A program made the position numbers and the translations under genes. This document shows positions 1-10,334 of a stretch of DNA of 64,000 nt, piece by piece. How positions within the stretch are numbered: the stretch's first letter is position 1; each line of letters opens with the position of its first letter. The DNA is taken from positions 6,389,167 through 6,453,166 of the forward strand of contig OZ038465.1 of assembly GCA_964036295.1 (NCBI GenBank). Direction: 5' to 3'. The notes beneath the pieces were generated by a model. It saw nothing but the letters and a program-made list of their open reading frames with translations. It did no database searches and was not told the DNA's origin. The DNA comes from Plumapathes pennacea (lineage: Eukaryota; Cnidaria; Anthozoa; Antipatharia; Myriopathidae).

Positions 1-614
1 ATGCACTCTAACTTTCCGCGTGGGTGTCATTGGGAGCGCAGATCTAAGTTTCGCACGCCCACGACTGGCCCCTCCCCACGAGTGCGCGGGAACGGGAAAA
101 GCTAATAAGCGTTTGCGCATGTCGGCAGTGACGTATACAATGGCGTCAACAAATAGTTGCTGGAGCCATAATATCCAATCTCGGCGTTCTTCATGAATTG
201 ACTAAACTTTCGCAAGATTCTGGGTAGATACAAAGCTGTCATCAGAACTAGTTACGAATACAATTGGGAGAGCGGCAGAAGCGCGGCGAACGTGAATTAA
301 CGCGAACTCGCCCGGACTGTCAGCCGGAACTACTAAATGAGAGAGACAATATCTTATCATTTTTTGCAGGAAGATTGTAAATATTGAAAATTTGTTTTAT
401 CTCTGTACAAACTTGTTGTCCAGGGGGTCTGAATCTGGGACACTTAGATATTAGAAACGATTTATTCTGAACAGCGACGGATCACTTTCTTCAAATTCTC
501 TGATACAGAAAATAGTTCTTACCACCGACTAAAGCGGAAGCACTGACTGCAGTTATATCAGACACACATTCTGCTTTCTAATATATCTATACGTGGTGCA
601 GTAATGAGCGTCTG
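1..614. other. Sequence upstream of the Harbinger transposase; no gene seen
   Basis: I see no coding exon, RNA gene or clear repeat here. If the transposon to the right is complete, its left terminal inverted repeat should lie in this stretch, but I could not find an end that matches anything on the far side of the Myb/SANT gene. Confidence 0.4.
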
Positions 615-1919
615 ATGATTACCATTCAGATTCAGTCAATATTACCCAAGATGAATTATCACGTCGTTGTTCTTGTTCTTTCGTTTATGTTTCGTCGATT
701 ATGCTTCCTAAGAAAGCAACGTCTTTTAAACGGGAGAAGACGAAAGTTGTTGGTTATTCTTCAGCACCTGTACCGAACTAGACAAGCAATGCAACACCTA
801 GGAACCCCCGCATCAGCGCCTCTGTTGCTCTCACGCACTCTTGACAACGTCAACGGATTGACCGCGCGAACATTGGGGCTGCGATTTGGATGGGTTGACC
901 TCAGTTGGGAACTTCAGGGCCATAGCTGGTACTGGAAGGAGCATTTCCGTATGGAGAAGGAGACGTTTGTGCGATTAGTCGACTTAGTAGCGCCAGAGAT
1001 GGACAGAGGTACGACGAGACGGCGAGGGGGTATCTGCATCCCGAGACGAGTGGCAATTGCTTTGTGGCGTTTGGCAGGGAGCGAGAGTTACCGGGAGATT
1101 GCAGCACATTTTCGTGTCGGGAAGTCAACTTGTGTTACAATCACCAAAGAGTTTTGTAAAGCCCTGAACAAGCTTTCTAGCCGCTTCATAAAGTTCCCAA
1201 GGAACCGTCGTGAGGCTGCCAAGGCCATAGCCCTGTTCCAAGACGTCTGTTCGATTCCACAAGCCATGGGAGTAATTGACTGTACCCACATCGAGATAAC
1301 AGCCCCAGAAAACCCAGTAGATTACTTCGACCGCGATCATCGTTACAGTGTAACAATGCAGGCGGTAGTCGGAGAAAACCTCGTGTTCTTGGATACGGTC
1401 ATTGGTTACCCAGGTAGCATGGACGATTCTGGAGTGCTGAGATCTACAGAACTCTTCAAAACAGCCGAGAATGGTGCAATTTTGAACGAACCTGTCGCCA
1501 CATTCAGCGGAGCACAGATTCGTCCTCTTCTGCTTGGACATGAGGCCTATCCCCTTCTTCCCTGGTTAATAAAACCCTTTCCAAATAACGATAACCTCAG
1601 CGATTCACAGCAGCACTTTAACCAGAAACTCTCCTTGGGTAGACGCATGGCGGAGTGGGCTTTTGCAGTGCTCAAGTGCCGCTGGCGAATACTGCTCAAA
1701 CGATTGGACAGCCGATTTGCGAATGCACCAGAAGTCATCCTAAGCTGCTGTATTTTACACAACATTTGTCAGGAAGCTGGAGATGAATTTGACGACGAGG
1801 AATTCATTCAGAGAGTCATTTCTATCGAGAGACAGTACTTGCAATCTCGCTATGAAGAGTCAAACATTTATCAGGACGCGGAAGCTGAAGAAATTCGTCG
1901 AGTTTTGGGAACCTGTTAG
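615..1919 (+). CDS. PIF/Harbinger-type DDE transposase (HARBI1-like nuclease)
   Basis: A 434-residue open frame with the DDE nuclease fold of PIF/Harbinger transposases, the family from which vertebrate HARBI1 was domesticated. Visible blocks are a helix-turn-helix-like segment (SYREIAAHFRVGKSTC), the first aspartate in GVIDCTHIEI, the second in YPGSMDDSGVL 48 to 49 residues later, LLLGHEAYPLLPWLIKPF, and the glutamate in RRMAEWAFAVLKCRWRIL, followed by CCILHNICQEAGDEF. The motif that is usually GD-S/A-Y is GHEAY here, so one normally acidic position is histidine. ATG 615 is the first start in frame; ATG 651 is an alternative. The Myb/SANT gene downstream on the same strand is the usual partner of this transposase. 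The element may be recent, since the frame is open, or partly co-opted. Confidence 0.9.
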   Translation: MITIQIQSILPKMNYHVVVLVLSFMFRRLCFLRKQRLLNGRRRKLLVILQHLYRTRQAMQHLGTPASAPLLLSRTLDNVNGLTARTLGLRFGWVDLSWELQGHSWYWKEHFRMEKETFVRLVDLVAPEMDRGTTRRRGGICIPRRVAIALWRLAGSESYREIAAHFRVGKSTCVTITKEFCKALNKLSSRFIKFPRNRREAAKAIALFQDVCSIPQAMGVIDCTHIEITAPENPVDYFDRDHRYSVTMQAVVGENLVFLDTVIGYPGSMDDSGVLRSTELFKTAENGAILNEPVATFSGAQIRPLLLGHEAYPLLPWLIKPFPNNDNLSDSQQHFNQKLSLGRRMAEWAFAVLKCRWRILLKRLDSRFANAPEVILSCCILHNICQEAGDEFDDEEFIQRVISIERQYLQSRYEESNIYQDAEAEEIRRVLGTC

Positions 1920-2144
1920 TATTTTTAATATAAAACAAACTACATTCACGAGAAGAAAACTTGGAAATCCCAGGTTCCGGTTGTCCAAAAGTCCGATTAA
2001 GATAATCCAGAATTCACTTTCCCTCGACCTCTGGGCCAACAACGGGCCAGCAAACTGCAGTGTTTTGCTCAAAGACCAACTAAAAGGTTGCTCAGCTGCA
2101 CAGTTATCAAGGAAGGTTGAGTTCTGAGTGAAACCTTCCCATTT

Positions 2145-2205
<61 letters not shown>

Positions 2206-3669
2206 GCAAAAACTTTGGACCTAATCCAGGATTATTCTCTTCGTGCTTTGAACAACTTGAACCACGAGGTCAATAAATCGGCTCATGACTGTATTTTCTG
2301 GGACAATTTACTTTTGGACTCGCAGTGTTATCGGTGCTGCTAACTCACTTCACTCATTGTTCCATAATCTTGCTGAGTAATGGCTTCTAAACGATATTGC
2401 AACTGTTTATAGTTTCAAAATCATACGGCCTTAGTAGTGCAAACGCATTGTCAATTTATAGATAAGGAAGTCCTTGCCATCCAAGATACCCTCCGGCTCA
2501 GTCATACCGAACAGTCGACATGATGATCTATGTTTCCTGACTGACAAGTAATTTTCTGATTTGAATGCGGTGTGCAATTTCCTGCGGCGATCTGCAAAAT
2601 ACTGTGCTCGCCTTCCGCGCACAGATGACCCACAGCTGGAGCTAGTGACCCAGAGATTGATTTTGATAGCTATATCGCTCTTCAATGACGGCGTCGAACT
2701 CATGTCTTAATTGCCCATTCAACTTTCTTAAACAAAATTGTATTCCTCACTTGTAGTTCGATATTATTGCCTGTTATTACCTGAAAAAAATTTTTTTTGT
2801 GCTTGATTTGAATTGAGCAGTGCTGAATAGAGTCCAGCTCCACAAATCCCCCACCCACCCAGCCCCTCCTCACAACTGCTGACCACACTTCAAATTGGGC
2901 AGTGTATAGATTTTCTCAAATTGTGTAGAGCAGAACCGGGCACGCGAACATATTGTCTGGTCAGGTATCTGTAGTACACTGTTTGTTTGTGCTTGAATGG
3001 CTGTGATTCTGTGGTCGGTTAAGAGCCTTTGATAGTTTAGATAAAATCAATCACTCGACGTTGTGAACATTTGCACAAATTAAAGAGTCGATCGATATGC
3101 ACGTACAAGCACCGGCATGGTTAAATATCCAGCCCACTTATCAATATTCCTTAGCTAATTGACACACCCAAAATGTTGGACCGAGGATTGGAATCAGATT
3201 GGCGCCAGAAATGTGCTTCCTTTTACCACTTGGTAGCCTAGCGCATTCCTAGCGCAGTAACAAAATAATGTGACTGGCCAACTGCAAAAAGATGTTTAGT
3301 CAAGTAAAAACTCACTCCCTAAAAAAGCACGACTATTTTGTCAATTTTTCCATGGTGTGCCAAGCACGTGCCTAATTAAAAGCCACTAAAGATGCTAAAA
3401 CGGGCGAAACTCAACTAATGCACAGCTTGGTAGCGGTCTGTACCATTAATAAGGCGAGGTGACTATATGAACTAAGCAATCAAAGCTCATTAATAGAATC
3501 TAGTGATCCTCCAATGAAATTCATGCCGCCCCAACAACGTGGTAAATTGGAATTTTTCTGTCACAGGTAGCACGCTTCAAATGCTGCAATATTTAGAGCA
3601 AGCTTTGAACTCTGTTGTATCCTGAATTGCTATATGTCCTGATTTTCGACTCCTTCAGCAAAGCGTACG
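1920..3669. other. Spacer between the two transposon genes
   Basis: There is no convincing coding sequence. It holds the CA microsatellite and, around 2205-2260, a fragment of the dispersed repeat with the core CCTAATCCAGGATTA that also occurs near 6.8-7.2 kb and 37.5-37.8 kb. A foreign repeat inside the spacer suggests the Harbinger copy is not pristine. Confidence 0.5.
2146..2201. repeat. (CA)n microsatellite
   Basis: About 28 uninterrupted CA units. The open frames reading His-Thr or Val-Cys through it are artefacts. Confidence 0.97.
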
Positions 3670-4668
3670 ATGTCTGGTGAGGGAAAGCAACATATGCATC
3701 CTCTTTCCTCGGTGCTCAATGCCATCACGTCTGAAAAGATTTCGTCCCCAAGGCCGCCCTTTCAACTGAGCTGTTACGCAAGTCATCCCCTGAACTTCTC
3801 ACCTCAAACTGCAACGTCGCTGTTGCATTTTCCGACAGCGTGGCCGAGTAACAGCGTCTGTCGCAACGCCTTCAGTGCATCAAGGACGTCTGGACCCGCG
3901 TTCTTCCTTTCTGGCCCCGTTGAGCGACCAGCAGATGTGCGAGGTGTACATGAGTCAACAGAACAAAGAGGCCCCAAAATGTCCGCCAAATGGTCAGATG
4001 CTCAAACAAGCGTGCTGGTAGAAGAATGGAAAGAACGAATTGAAGAAGTAGAGAGCCGTAGAAATGGCGAGGCCTGGCAGCAGATCGTTCAAGAGGTAAA
4101 TAAGGCCGGGACTGCCAAGAGCATTAAGCAATGTAAGGATAAACTTCGTAATATGAAACAAGCGTACAAGGATGCCAGATCTAACAACATAGAAACAGGT
4201 TGCCCTCCAAAGAGAAGTCCCTTTTACGAGGAATTTGACGAAATTCTTGGCTCCAGGCCAGTCGTTCCAGCGCCTGAAATAATTCAAGCTGGGGTTAACA
4301 GCAATTCCAGATCACCCTGCTCAACGACATCCCAGGAGCCGGCTGACTCCAACAGTGATGGATCAGACATCGACGATTTTCCACACAGAGAAATAAACGG
4401 CAAAAGGCGGAGGTCTGAGCCACAAACTCCTGCAAAGAAGCGGGTCAAGAAGACGACCAATAGTTCTGCTGTGGAATATGCTTTTACAGACGTCGCTGAA
4501 AGGATTTTAGAGATGCAATCTGTCCAGATCAACGCGCTGGAAAGAGCACAAGCGCGCACAGAGGAACTCCTCGTTAAGCTGGATGCTGAGCAGAGGAGAT
4601 ACGATGAAGACACTAGATGTAGAGACCAGGAGTTTTTTCTTCGTTTAGCTGAGATATTGAAGAAGTGA
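3670..4668 (+). CDS. Myb/SANT-like DNA-binding protein, second gene of the Harbinger element
   Basis: The open frame encodes 332 residues, but the true start is probably the internal ATG at 3979 (MSAKWSDAQTSVLVEEWKER), because the conserved domain begins there and the preceding 103 residues look like untranslated sequence. The domain, residues about 105-190, is a Myb/SANT-like trihelix: W-S-x(6)-L-V-x-E-W, then EAWQQIVQEVN, then KSIKQCKDKLRNMKQAYK. A basic tract (KRRRSEPQTPAKKRVKK) suggests nuclear import, and a C-terminal coiled coil (about residues 275-332) suggests dimerisation. In PIF/Harbinger transposons such a protein binds DNA and brings the transposase to the nucleus and the element ends. 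Its position and strand, downstream of the transposase, support that role. A domesticated NAIF1-like gene is a less likely alternative. Confidence 0.82.
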   Translation: MSGEGKQHMHPLSSVLNAITSEKISSPRPPFQLSCYASHPLNFSPQTATSLLHFPTAWPSNSVCRNAFSASRTSGPAFFLSGPVERPADVRGVHESTEQRGPKMSAKWSDAQTSVLVEEWKERIEEVESRRNGEAWQQIVQEVNKAGTAKSIKQCKDKLRNMKQAYKDARSNNIETGCPPKRSPFYEEFDEILGSRPVVPAPEIIQAGVNSNSRSPCSTTSQEPADSNSDGSDIDDFPHREINGKRRRSEPQTPAKKRVKKTTNSSAVEYAFTDVAERILEMQSVQINALERAQARTEELLVKLDAEQRRYDEDTRCRDQEFFLRLAEILKK

Positions 4669-5996
4669 CAAACAAAGCTACTTAAATTAGTGCTCCTTGA
4701 CTACGCTTCACAACGGACAATTAGCTGGTTAATACTTTGATTAATAGTTCGTCCACCATACAATTTTTAGTTCCGTCAGGTTTTAGTCTGCAGCTGAAAA
4801 TATGTAAACTCTTTCGGTTTGGTATGATTATTCGGCTGTTACGCAAATCGGAAGCATGAAAAAAAAAAAAACAAAAAAAAAAACAGCTAACTGTGTGCAA
4901 AATAATAATTAAAATAAAAAGGATAAATGCTCTTTGGTACATTATTTTATGACTGACTGCGTACGTTGTCGTTTTACGCGTGTATTTGAAAAATGTTAAA
5001 CGTGTGACAGAAACAAATCTGGTAAGCATACTCTATACTGAACACCAGGTACAAGATACAACGTGCGTTCACAGAATTTGCGTATTTGTATTTCAACCCA
5101 ACTAACGTCATGTGTGATGACTGCAGAACCTCAACGAGTAACTCGCGGCATCTAGGCTTTAGAGTCCTTGTTTCTGATGTTATTGTTAACGGTTAACTGA
5201 TCAAATAATGTGCTGACGCTTGTTCTGCCGACTGTGACTGCAGTGTTTCCTAATCTTCCAATATTTGACAGAATCACTCGCTATTAGACTCTATAGTCTC
5301 ACGTCAAAGTTAAGTTCACCCCATATGAACACTTACAAACCAGTACTCAGCTGCGGATTCTGTTACCAAAAAGGCATTAATACATAAGGACAATTCATTT
5401 ATACATTTTTGGTATTACGAGTTTCTTAAGCACAATTATTCATTTTCATTTTATTTTTGGACCTGTCAAAGTGGACTGGTTCCAGTTTTTCCGGCTCAAG
5501 ATTTTAAGAAACTTCTTTTTTCTCTTTCAAAGTTATAAACACAAAAACAAGGCTATAATTCGCGTTCGCCTGACCTGGCTAAAAACTGTCATGTTATACG
5601 GTCGTGGCTCACTTGAACCTCCAGATTGTACCGCACGAAGACAATGAGCCTGAGAGGAATTTCATGAATGCAGTTCCCGATATCATTCGGCCGTTAACGG
5701 GACTTTAATTTGTGTGGTCTTCTTGGGCTAATATTCTAATCATTTCTGATAGAACACTCATAAAAAGAACATTAAAGAAATTAAGTATGATAGCAAGTAC
5801 ACCGTGTTAACGGAGAGTGAACTGAGCCAGTACAACTTTACTGAAGACCGTCAACTACAAACACAATTGTCGTCACTGTCACTGGATCATCAGTCACGTG
5901 ACTTGTGGTTGAAGTGAAGCGGACTGAGGAAGATAAATGGCTTCCTGAAAACGTGCTGGGGAGCGGGAAGCTGTAGAATGCTAGAAATGATTTGTG
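4669..5996. other. Intergenic, no gene recognised
   Basis: AT-rich sequence with an interrupted A-tract at about 4860-4885. No coding exon, TIR or RNA gene could be supported. The right end of the Harbinger element should be in or beyond this interval. Confidence 0.4.
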
Positions 5997-5999
5997 TTA

Positions 6000-6230
6000 A
6001 GGCCATTTCACACTGGACGCGTCGCGACACGCTGTAACTGCATGCGACAACGCGACAAAATTAGATCCCGGTCATTCCTTCAATCCGATTCACACCGGAC
6101 GCGGCCCGACATAGCGAATGTCGTGCCGCGTCCGGTGTGAATCGGATTGAAGGAATGACCGGGATCTAATTTTGTCGCGTTGTCGCATGCACTTACAGCG
6201 TGTCGCGACGCGTCCAGTGTGAAACGGCCT
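6000..6230. mobile_element. Foldback MITE with TTA target-site duplication (PIF/Harbinger type)
   Basis: A 231-bp near-perfect palindrome. The arms, a little over 100 bp each, start with AGGCCRTTTCACACTGGACG and differ by only a few bases. TTA flanks both sides (5997-5999 and 6231-6233), the duplication expected for PIF/Harbinger insertions. The inner end of each arm repeats the outer motif as TTCACACCGGACGCGGC, so the motif TTCACACYGGACGCG occurs four times. It encodes no protein and would need a transposase in trans. The high arm identity suggests recent insertion or repair of the foldback. Confidence 0.93.
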
Positions 6231-6867
6231 TTACACTAGACCAATTTGTAGCGTCGTTTCTTTTTTCGTGTTACGATGTTGGGCTCAAAAAATATTTTCA
6301 GTGTAACATTCCATCTCCAACGAGCTTTTGTGAGTTTTCAGTGCTGCTACATGTTGCAAGTTTTTTTTGTTCTTGTTGTTTTTTGTTTTTATTTTTTTAT
6401 TGGTCTCATTTTGTCGTGCTGTATCGTCAGTTGGCGTGATTCTATAGCGTAATTTATCCAAGCTTGTCACAATCATTGCAGATAGTTTCATTCCACTGCA
6501 CTGAACACATACTGTCTCTGCGCATTGCAGAGTGTGCCTGTGTTCGGCGTTGTTGGACGATTTATTGTACGAGTTGGAATGTTCACCGGCTCGGTGTTCA
6601 AATCTCGATTAAGCTAAGTCAGGCTCACCTAACGTTTCCTTCGACGTCTTGGCTAACAAAACTGTAAGGTGATTTGTCCAAAAAACAACTAAAATAACTT
6701 GTTTTAGTTCAAACAAATCCAAGGAAGCCAAGTTGTGAGCGAACTAAGTCTTCCCAATTTCAGGCTCAGACACGGCAAAAACCTTTGACCGGTCCTAATC
6801 CAGGATTAGCCTAATCGTGCTTTGAACACTGAATTGCTGGGCCCACGTTGTTCAAAAAAGCGGCCCA

Positions 6868-7112
6868 GGGCCCAGTTTTTCAAAGCACAATTAGGCTAAT
6901 CCTGGATTAGGTCTAAACTTTCTTGTCATTTTTTTAGCCTAAAAACGTGAACGTTTCGTCCACAACGACTTTCTTGATAACGTTGTGAGCTGGAACAAGC
7001 TTTATATTCCATCTTCGAACAAAATCCTGCAGTATATTGGCAGAGAGGTCGAGAGAAAGAATTTCGTTAATCCTGGATTAGCTTAATCGACTTTCAAAAA
7101 AACCGGGCCCAG
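6868..7112 (-). mobile_element. Short TIR element, GGGCCCAG family, copy 1
   Basis: About 245 bp bounded by GGGCCCAG-type ends followed by imperfect inverted repeats containing TTAGGCTAATCCTGGATTA. A second copy, in opposite orientation and alignable end to end, lies at 37553-37798. Further fragments of the same ends lie at about 6780-6850, 7125-7215 and 2205-2260, so this is a locally abundant non-autonomous family. I did not find a clear target duplication. Confidence 0.75.
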
Positions 7113-7307
7113 TTGTCTGAGAGAAACTTTCTCATATCCAGACTTACAAATTTAAGACAAATTTGGACCTATGTCGAGGATTATTGTAATCTTGCTTTGA
7201 ACACTGAACTGGGTCCTGGATGATCTTAGCAACATCTTGGCTTAAAAATAGACCAGTCAGTAACAAGTGAAGTATTAAGCGTACAAGATTAGTTGAAGCC
7301 TCATTCA

Positions 7308-7720
7308 TCAGGTAAAATTTTCAGTGTGACTGCACATATTTCTTTTCTGGGAAATTTCATACGATTGTTGAGATGGTCTCGGAAATTGAAATGGCATTGC
7401 GGAATGCCAGAAATCCAGGAAGTGCACACTAATAATCAAACGACAAGCCGTTAAGCGACGTTTCTCCTCAAGGTCAACCACATACTGCTCCATTAAAAAT
7501 ATGCGGCGAAGGTGACTCATGTACTTCCTGACATTTCCATGTTAGTTATATTTGTGGAAGAAAACCGCAGGCTGCAATGTCACTTGCTAACAATAGATAG
7601 AGTGGCAAAATTAGCGCACATTGAACCAAGAATGTGGGACCCTCTGGTGGGCTTTTCCGTGAATATAGGATACCCGAATGAAGAAGAGCTATTGAGACGA
7701 TTAACAGTTTAAGTCGTGTT
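7308..7720. other. Intergenic, no gene recognised
   Basis: Short overlapping open frames on both strands only. None resembles a known protein and none has conserved splice structure. Confidence 0.35.
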
Positions 7721-7965
7721 CGCCAAAAGCTGAGTGTTGCAGTATTTCCAAAACCTCTCTTACCACACGTCCAAGGTATAAAACTACGCAAACCAGAACA
7801 ATAAAAACACGAGCAATGCACTCAGGATGCACTAATCAAGACCTTTCATTTTAGTGATCACACCTGACAGTTGGACATTCATTTGGCCGAGCCAAAATGT
7901 ACTCGCTAAAAGTTTTCGTTGGAGTACTAGTAGGTTTCACTTGACTGACACTTAAGAAATATATA

Positions 7966-8143
7966 CAGTCGAACCCCGCTATTTCGAAGTCGCACGTGAC
8001 ATGAAAAAAAGTTTGAAATAGCGGGGTTTCGACTGAATTGCAGATAGTAAATGACTGAAAAAATTAATCCAAGGGGATTCCGCTTGACTTCGAAATAACG
8101 GGGACTTCGAATTAACCGAGTTCGAAATAGCGAGGCTCGACTG
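7966..8143. mobile_element. pogo/Tigger-like MITE with TA duplication
   Basis: A 178-bp element with inverted ends CAGTCGAACCCCGCTATTTC and the complement of a CGAAATAGCGAGGCTCGACTG end. It is flanked by TA on both sides (7964-7965 and 8144-8145). CAGT-type ends with TA duplication are characteristic of pogo-like Tc1/mariner elements. Partial relatives occur at 11207-11333 and 33985-34122. Confidence 0.88.
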
Positions 8144-8275
8144 TAGTAGTATATTGTAAGTTGACTCAAAGATTAATGAGAGGCACACTTTTCCTTTCAG
8201 TACACAGTCAGCTGTATTTAGTTCAGGATACAAAAGAATGCCTGTTCTCTTAATCTGCGTCGGCGTGTAGATAAA

Positions 8276-8928
8276 ACGTATGACGTACCCTCCCTCATCC
8301 GCAGAGGTCAGTAAAGCACGCGGAGGCCTGGGAGAGAAAAAAAAATCAAGCGCTCGGAGGATTGTGGGAAGGTTCCCGCCCCTTTCCTCTTCCCGCGCGC
8401 CCTCTTTCTTCCTTTTCCAACCTGCCCCTCCCCCTAGGGAGCCTCTGCGGAAGAAAGAGTGACGTCTCCTGTCAGAGGGGTTAAAGTCCTGGCAAAACGG
8501 ACACATTTCAACATTGCCAGTACGCCTGTTTTCCAAATGTTGCCCCGCGCAATTCATTTGTTGCGGACATAAGAAATGCCGTTTCTGAAAACCTCAGTAA
8601 CATCTTTGTGTCCGCGTTGAGCGGAAAACCTGATTGCAATGGCGTTTCCTCGGACTGCTGACTGGTTTCTTCTTCAAAGTAAAACCAAACGCAACTTCTT
8701 TTGGTTTCTGGTTCGTTGAAGGTGTTTCTTACGGCCTCCTCTAAAGGATTTAAACATGCATAGATCTATATGCAAAGGTATTTTACGCATTGTGCTGATT
8801 AGTTATTTGAGTGATCAACTTCAATTTTCTCTTTCAGTTTCTCACCAGAAATAATCGTACAGTTGATGAACTTTGCTTTTGATACCTTGCTAAAATTACA
8901 GCAGATTGAACTACCAATATTATTATTT
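8276..8928. other. Repeat-like GC/pyrimidine-rich segment and intergenic DNA
   Basis: Around 8276-8462 the ends share inverted motifs (CATCCGCAGAGG and CCTCTGCGG) around a purine/pyrimidine-rich core, so it is probably another short inverted-repeat element. The rest shows nothing I can name. Confidence 0.4.
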
Positions 8929-9080
8929 GTGATCGTCCGGGTTAAAGTAGTCTCCAGAAAGACTGTTGTTGGTGACTGACCTTTCGACTACCTGAGCGGA
9001 AGCTGAGCTGAGCTCAGGTAGTCGAAACATCAGTCACCAACAACAGTCTTTCTGGAGACTACTCTAACCCGGACGATCAC
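8929..9080. repeat. Long hairpin repeat, about 70-bp arms
   Basis: Inverted repeat starting GTGATCGTCCGGGTTAAAGT and ending with its near-exact complement. The arms are about 68-70 bp and the loop is about 15 bp (centred on GCGGAAGCTGAGCTGA). It is probably a foldback-type non-autonomous element; no clear target duplication was seen. Confidence 0.85.
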
Positions 9081-9284
9081 AACCAACCTACTGTTCACAC
9101 TCCTGGGTTTGAACCATTTGCCAATATTATTATTTATTATTCTCATAACATCACTCATACATTTTCTTCTTAAAAGGTTGGGAGAATCTGCATTTTCATC
9201 TTGGGAGTGAAAGGGTTAACATGTAGTACTGTTGAATGACTTTGTAATACAAAAATAGGATAAAATAATATATAGAGATTACTT

Positions 9285-9421
9285 CATGGAAAGTGCGCGC
9301 GTACGGTTTTTATTCACGAGTTGTGAAGTATCATAAAACGAACGAGCGAGGCTTTGCGAGCGAGTGAGTTTTATGATACGAAACAACGAGTGAATAAAAA
9401 CTGTACAAAGCACTTTCCATG
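9285..9421. repeat. Inverted repeat with about 60-bp arms
   Basis: The arms begin CATGGAAAGTGCGCGCGTAC and close with TACAAAGCACTTTCCATG. The arms contain TTTATTCACGAGTTGT and TTTTATGATAC in mirrored order. It lies in a chain of such elements between 8.9 and 10.4 kb. Confidence 0.75.
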
Positions 9422-9431
9422 ATGTTTTCTG

Positions 9432-9643
9432 TTTATTATATACATACTGAGACATTTATGATGGGACCGGGAAACCCTTTAAAAGTAGTGAAAAATCGTC
9501 GTTCGCAGCTTGTGATTGGACGAACGATTTTTTTCACGTGTGAAAAGCGTCGTTCGCGGCCTCTCATTGGCTAGAACTCATTTGCGTACGAAATTTTACG
9601 ATATGGCTTTTTCGTGAGTATGTCTCAGTATGTATATAATAAA
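9432..9643. mobile_element. Short TIR element, TTATATACATACTGAGAC ends
   Basis: About 212 bp with terminal inverted repeats TTTATTATATACATACTGAG and its complement at 9622-9643. No coding capacity. The target duplication cannot be separated from the AT-rich ends. Confidence 0.7.
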
Positions 9644-9742
9644 TAGAGGATATTACACAGCGGCGCGAAGATATGAATTTTATTTTCGAGTGGTAAAAAT
9701 AATATTTTACGAACGAGTGCTTCGCGAGTGAGTAAAATTAAT

Positions 9743-9923
9743 AAATTTCCACTGGTTTGCCGTGGTGTGGACTCTTATTTACCACGATTTACGTCATCAC
9801 ATGGTCAAAATGTTGTGGACTCACGAGGTGCTTTGCCGAGTGAGTCCACAACAAATTTTGACCATGTGATGACGTAAATCGTGGTAAATAAGAGTTCACA
9901 CCACGGCAAACCAGTGGAAATTT
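9743..9923. repeat. Palindromic element, AAATTTCCACTGG family, full copy
   Basis: Near-perfect palindrome with about 85-90 bp arms: AAATTTCCACTGGTTTGCCG, GTGTGGACTCTTATTTACC, then ACGATTTACGTCATCACATG, mirrored on the right. The same sequence recurs at about 11335-11436, 47673-47815, 53322-53405 and 55009-55130. Each arm carries TTACGTCA, a CRE/ATF-like octamer, so each full copy has two, facing each other. Confidence 0.85.
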
Positions 9924-10144
9924 GTTTTTTACCACAATATTTAGAAATATACAAGAAAGTTTTGTTGTATTTCGTTGCAAAGTGTGACACGCTGGCGTCA
10001 GCGAGCGTCATATCGTTGTCTGGACTTTTATTTACCACGGTTAATCAACCAATCAGAGTGCGAGAAACTAGTGTGTTGTGGTAAAATATTGTTTTTACCA
10101 TGAGAAAATAAAATCCATATGTTCAAGCCGCCGTGTAATTTCTT

Positions 10145-10334
10145 TTTATTATATTAGACACGAGTGTTTTACGAGAAATTGCACAAACAACCGTGCAAAA
10201 GCGGAAAATGATGCCAATGATATCCTCACTAGTGAGGATGTGGAAAATACGCCACTTGGGTCCCGGATGTAGTTTCATATGGATTTTACACACAGTATAT
10301 TTTCCAGTAAAACACTCGTGTCTATATAATAAAT
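10145..10334. mobile_element. TIR element with central TCCTCACTAGTGAGGA palindrome, copy 1
   Basis: Ends carry TATTAGACACGAGTGTTTTAC and the complement (GTAAAACACTCGTGTC). The middle contains the perfect palindrome TCCTCACTAGTGAGGA. A related copy is at 34316-34513. Part of the same family also lies at 9645-9735 (GATATTACACAGCGGCGCG). It shows how nested this 9-10.4 kb cluster is. Confidence 0.7.

Noticed and set aside
1-614. Possible left terminal inverted repeat of the Harbinger element
   Set aside because: No segment here matches a reverse-complement segment beyond 4668, nor the ends of the nearby TTA-flanked MITE.
3670-3978. First 103 residues of the Myb/SANT frame
   Set aside because: Kept in the coordinates of the frame but not believed to be translated: no domain, odd composition, and the conserved domain starts at ATG 3979.
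8280-8557. Basic, proline-rich frames on both strands
   Set aside because: They lie in a purine/pyrimidine-rich inverted-repeat segment and show no protein features.
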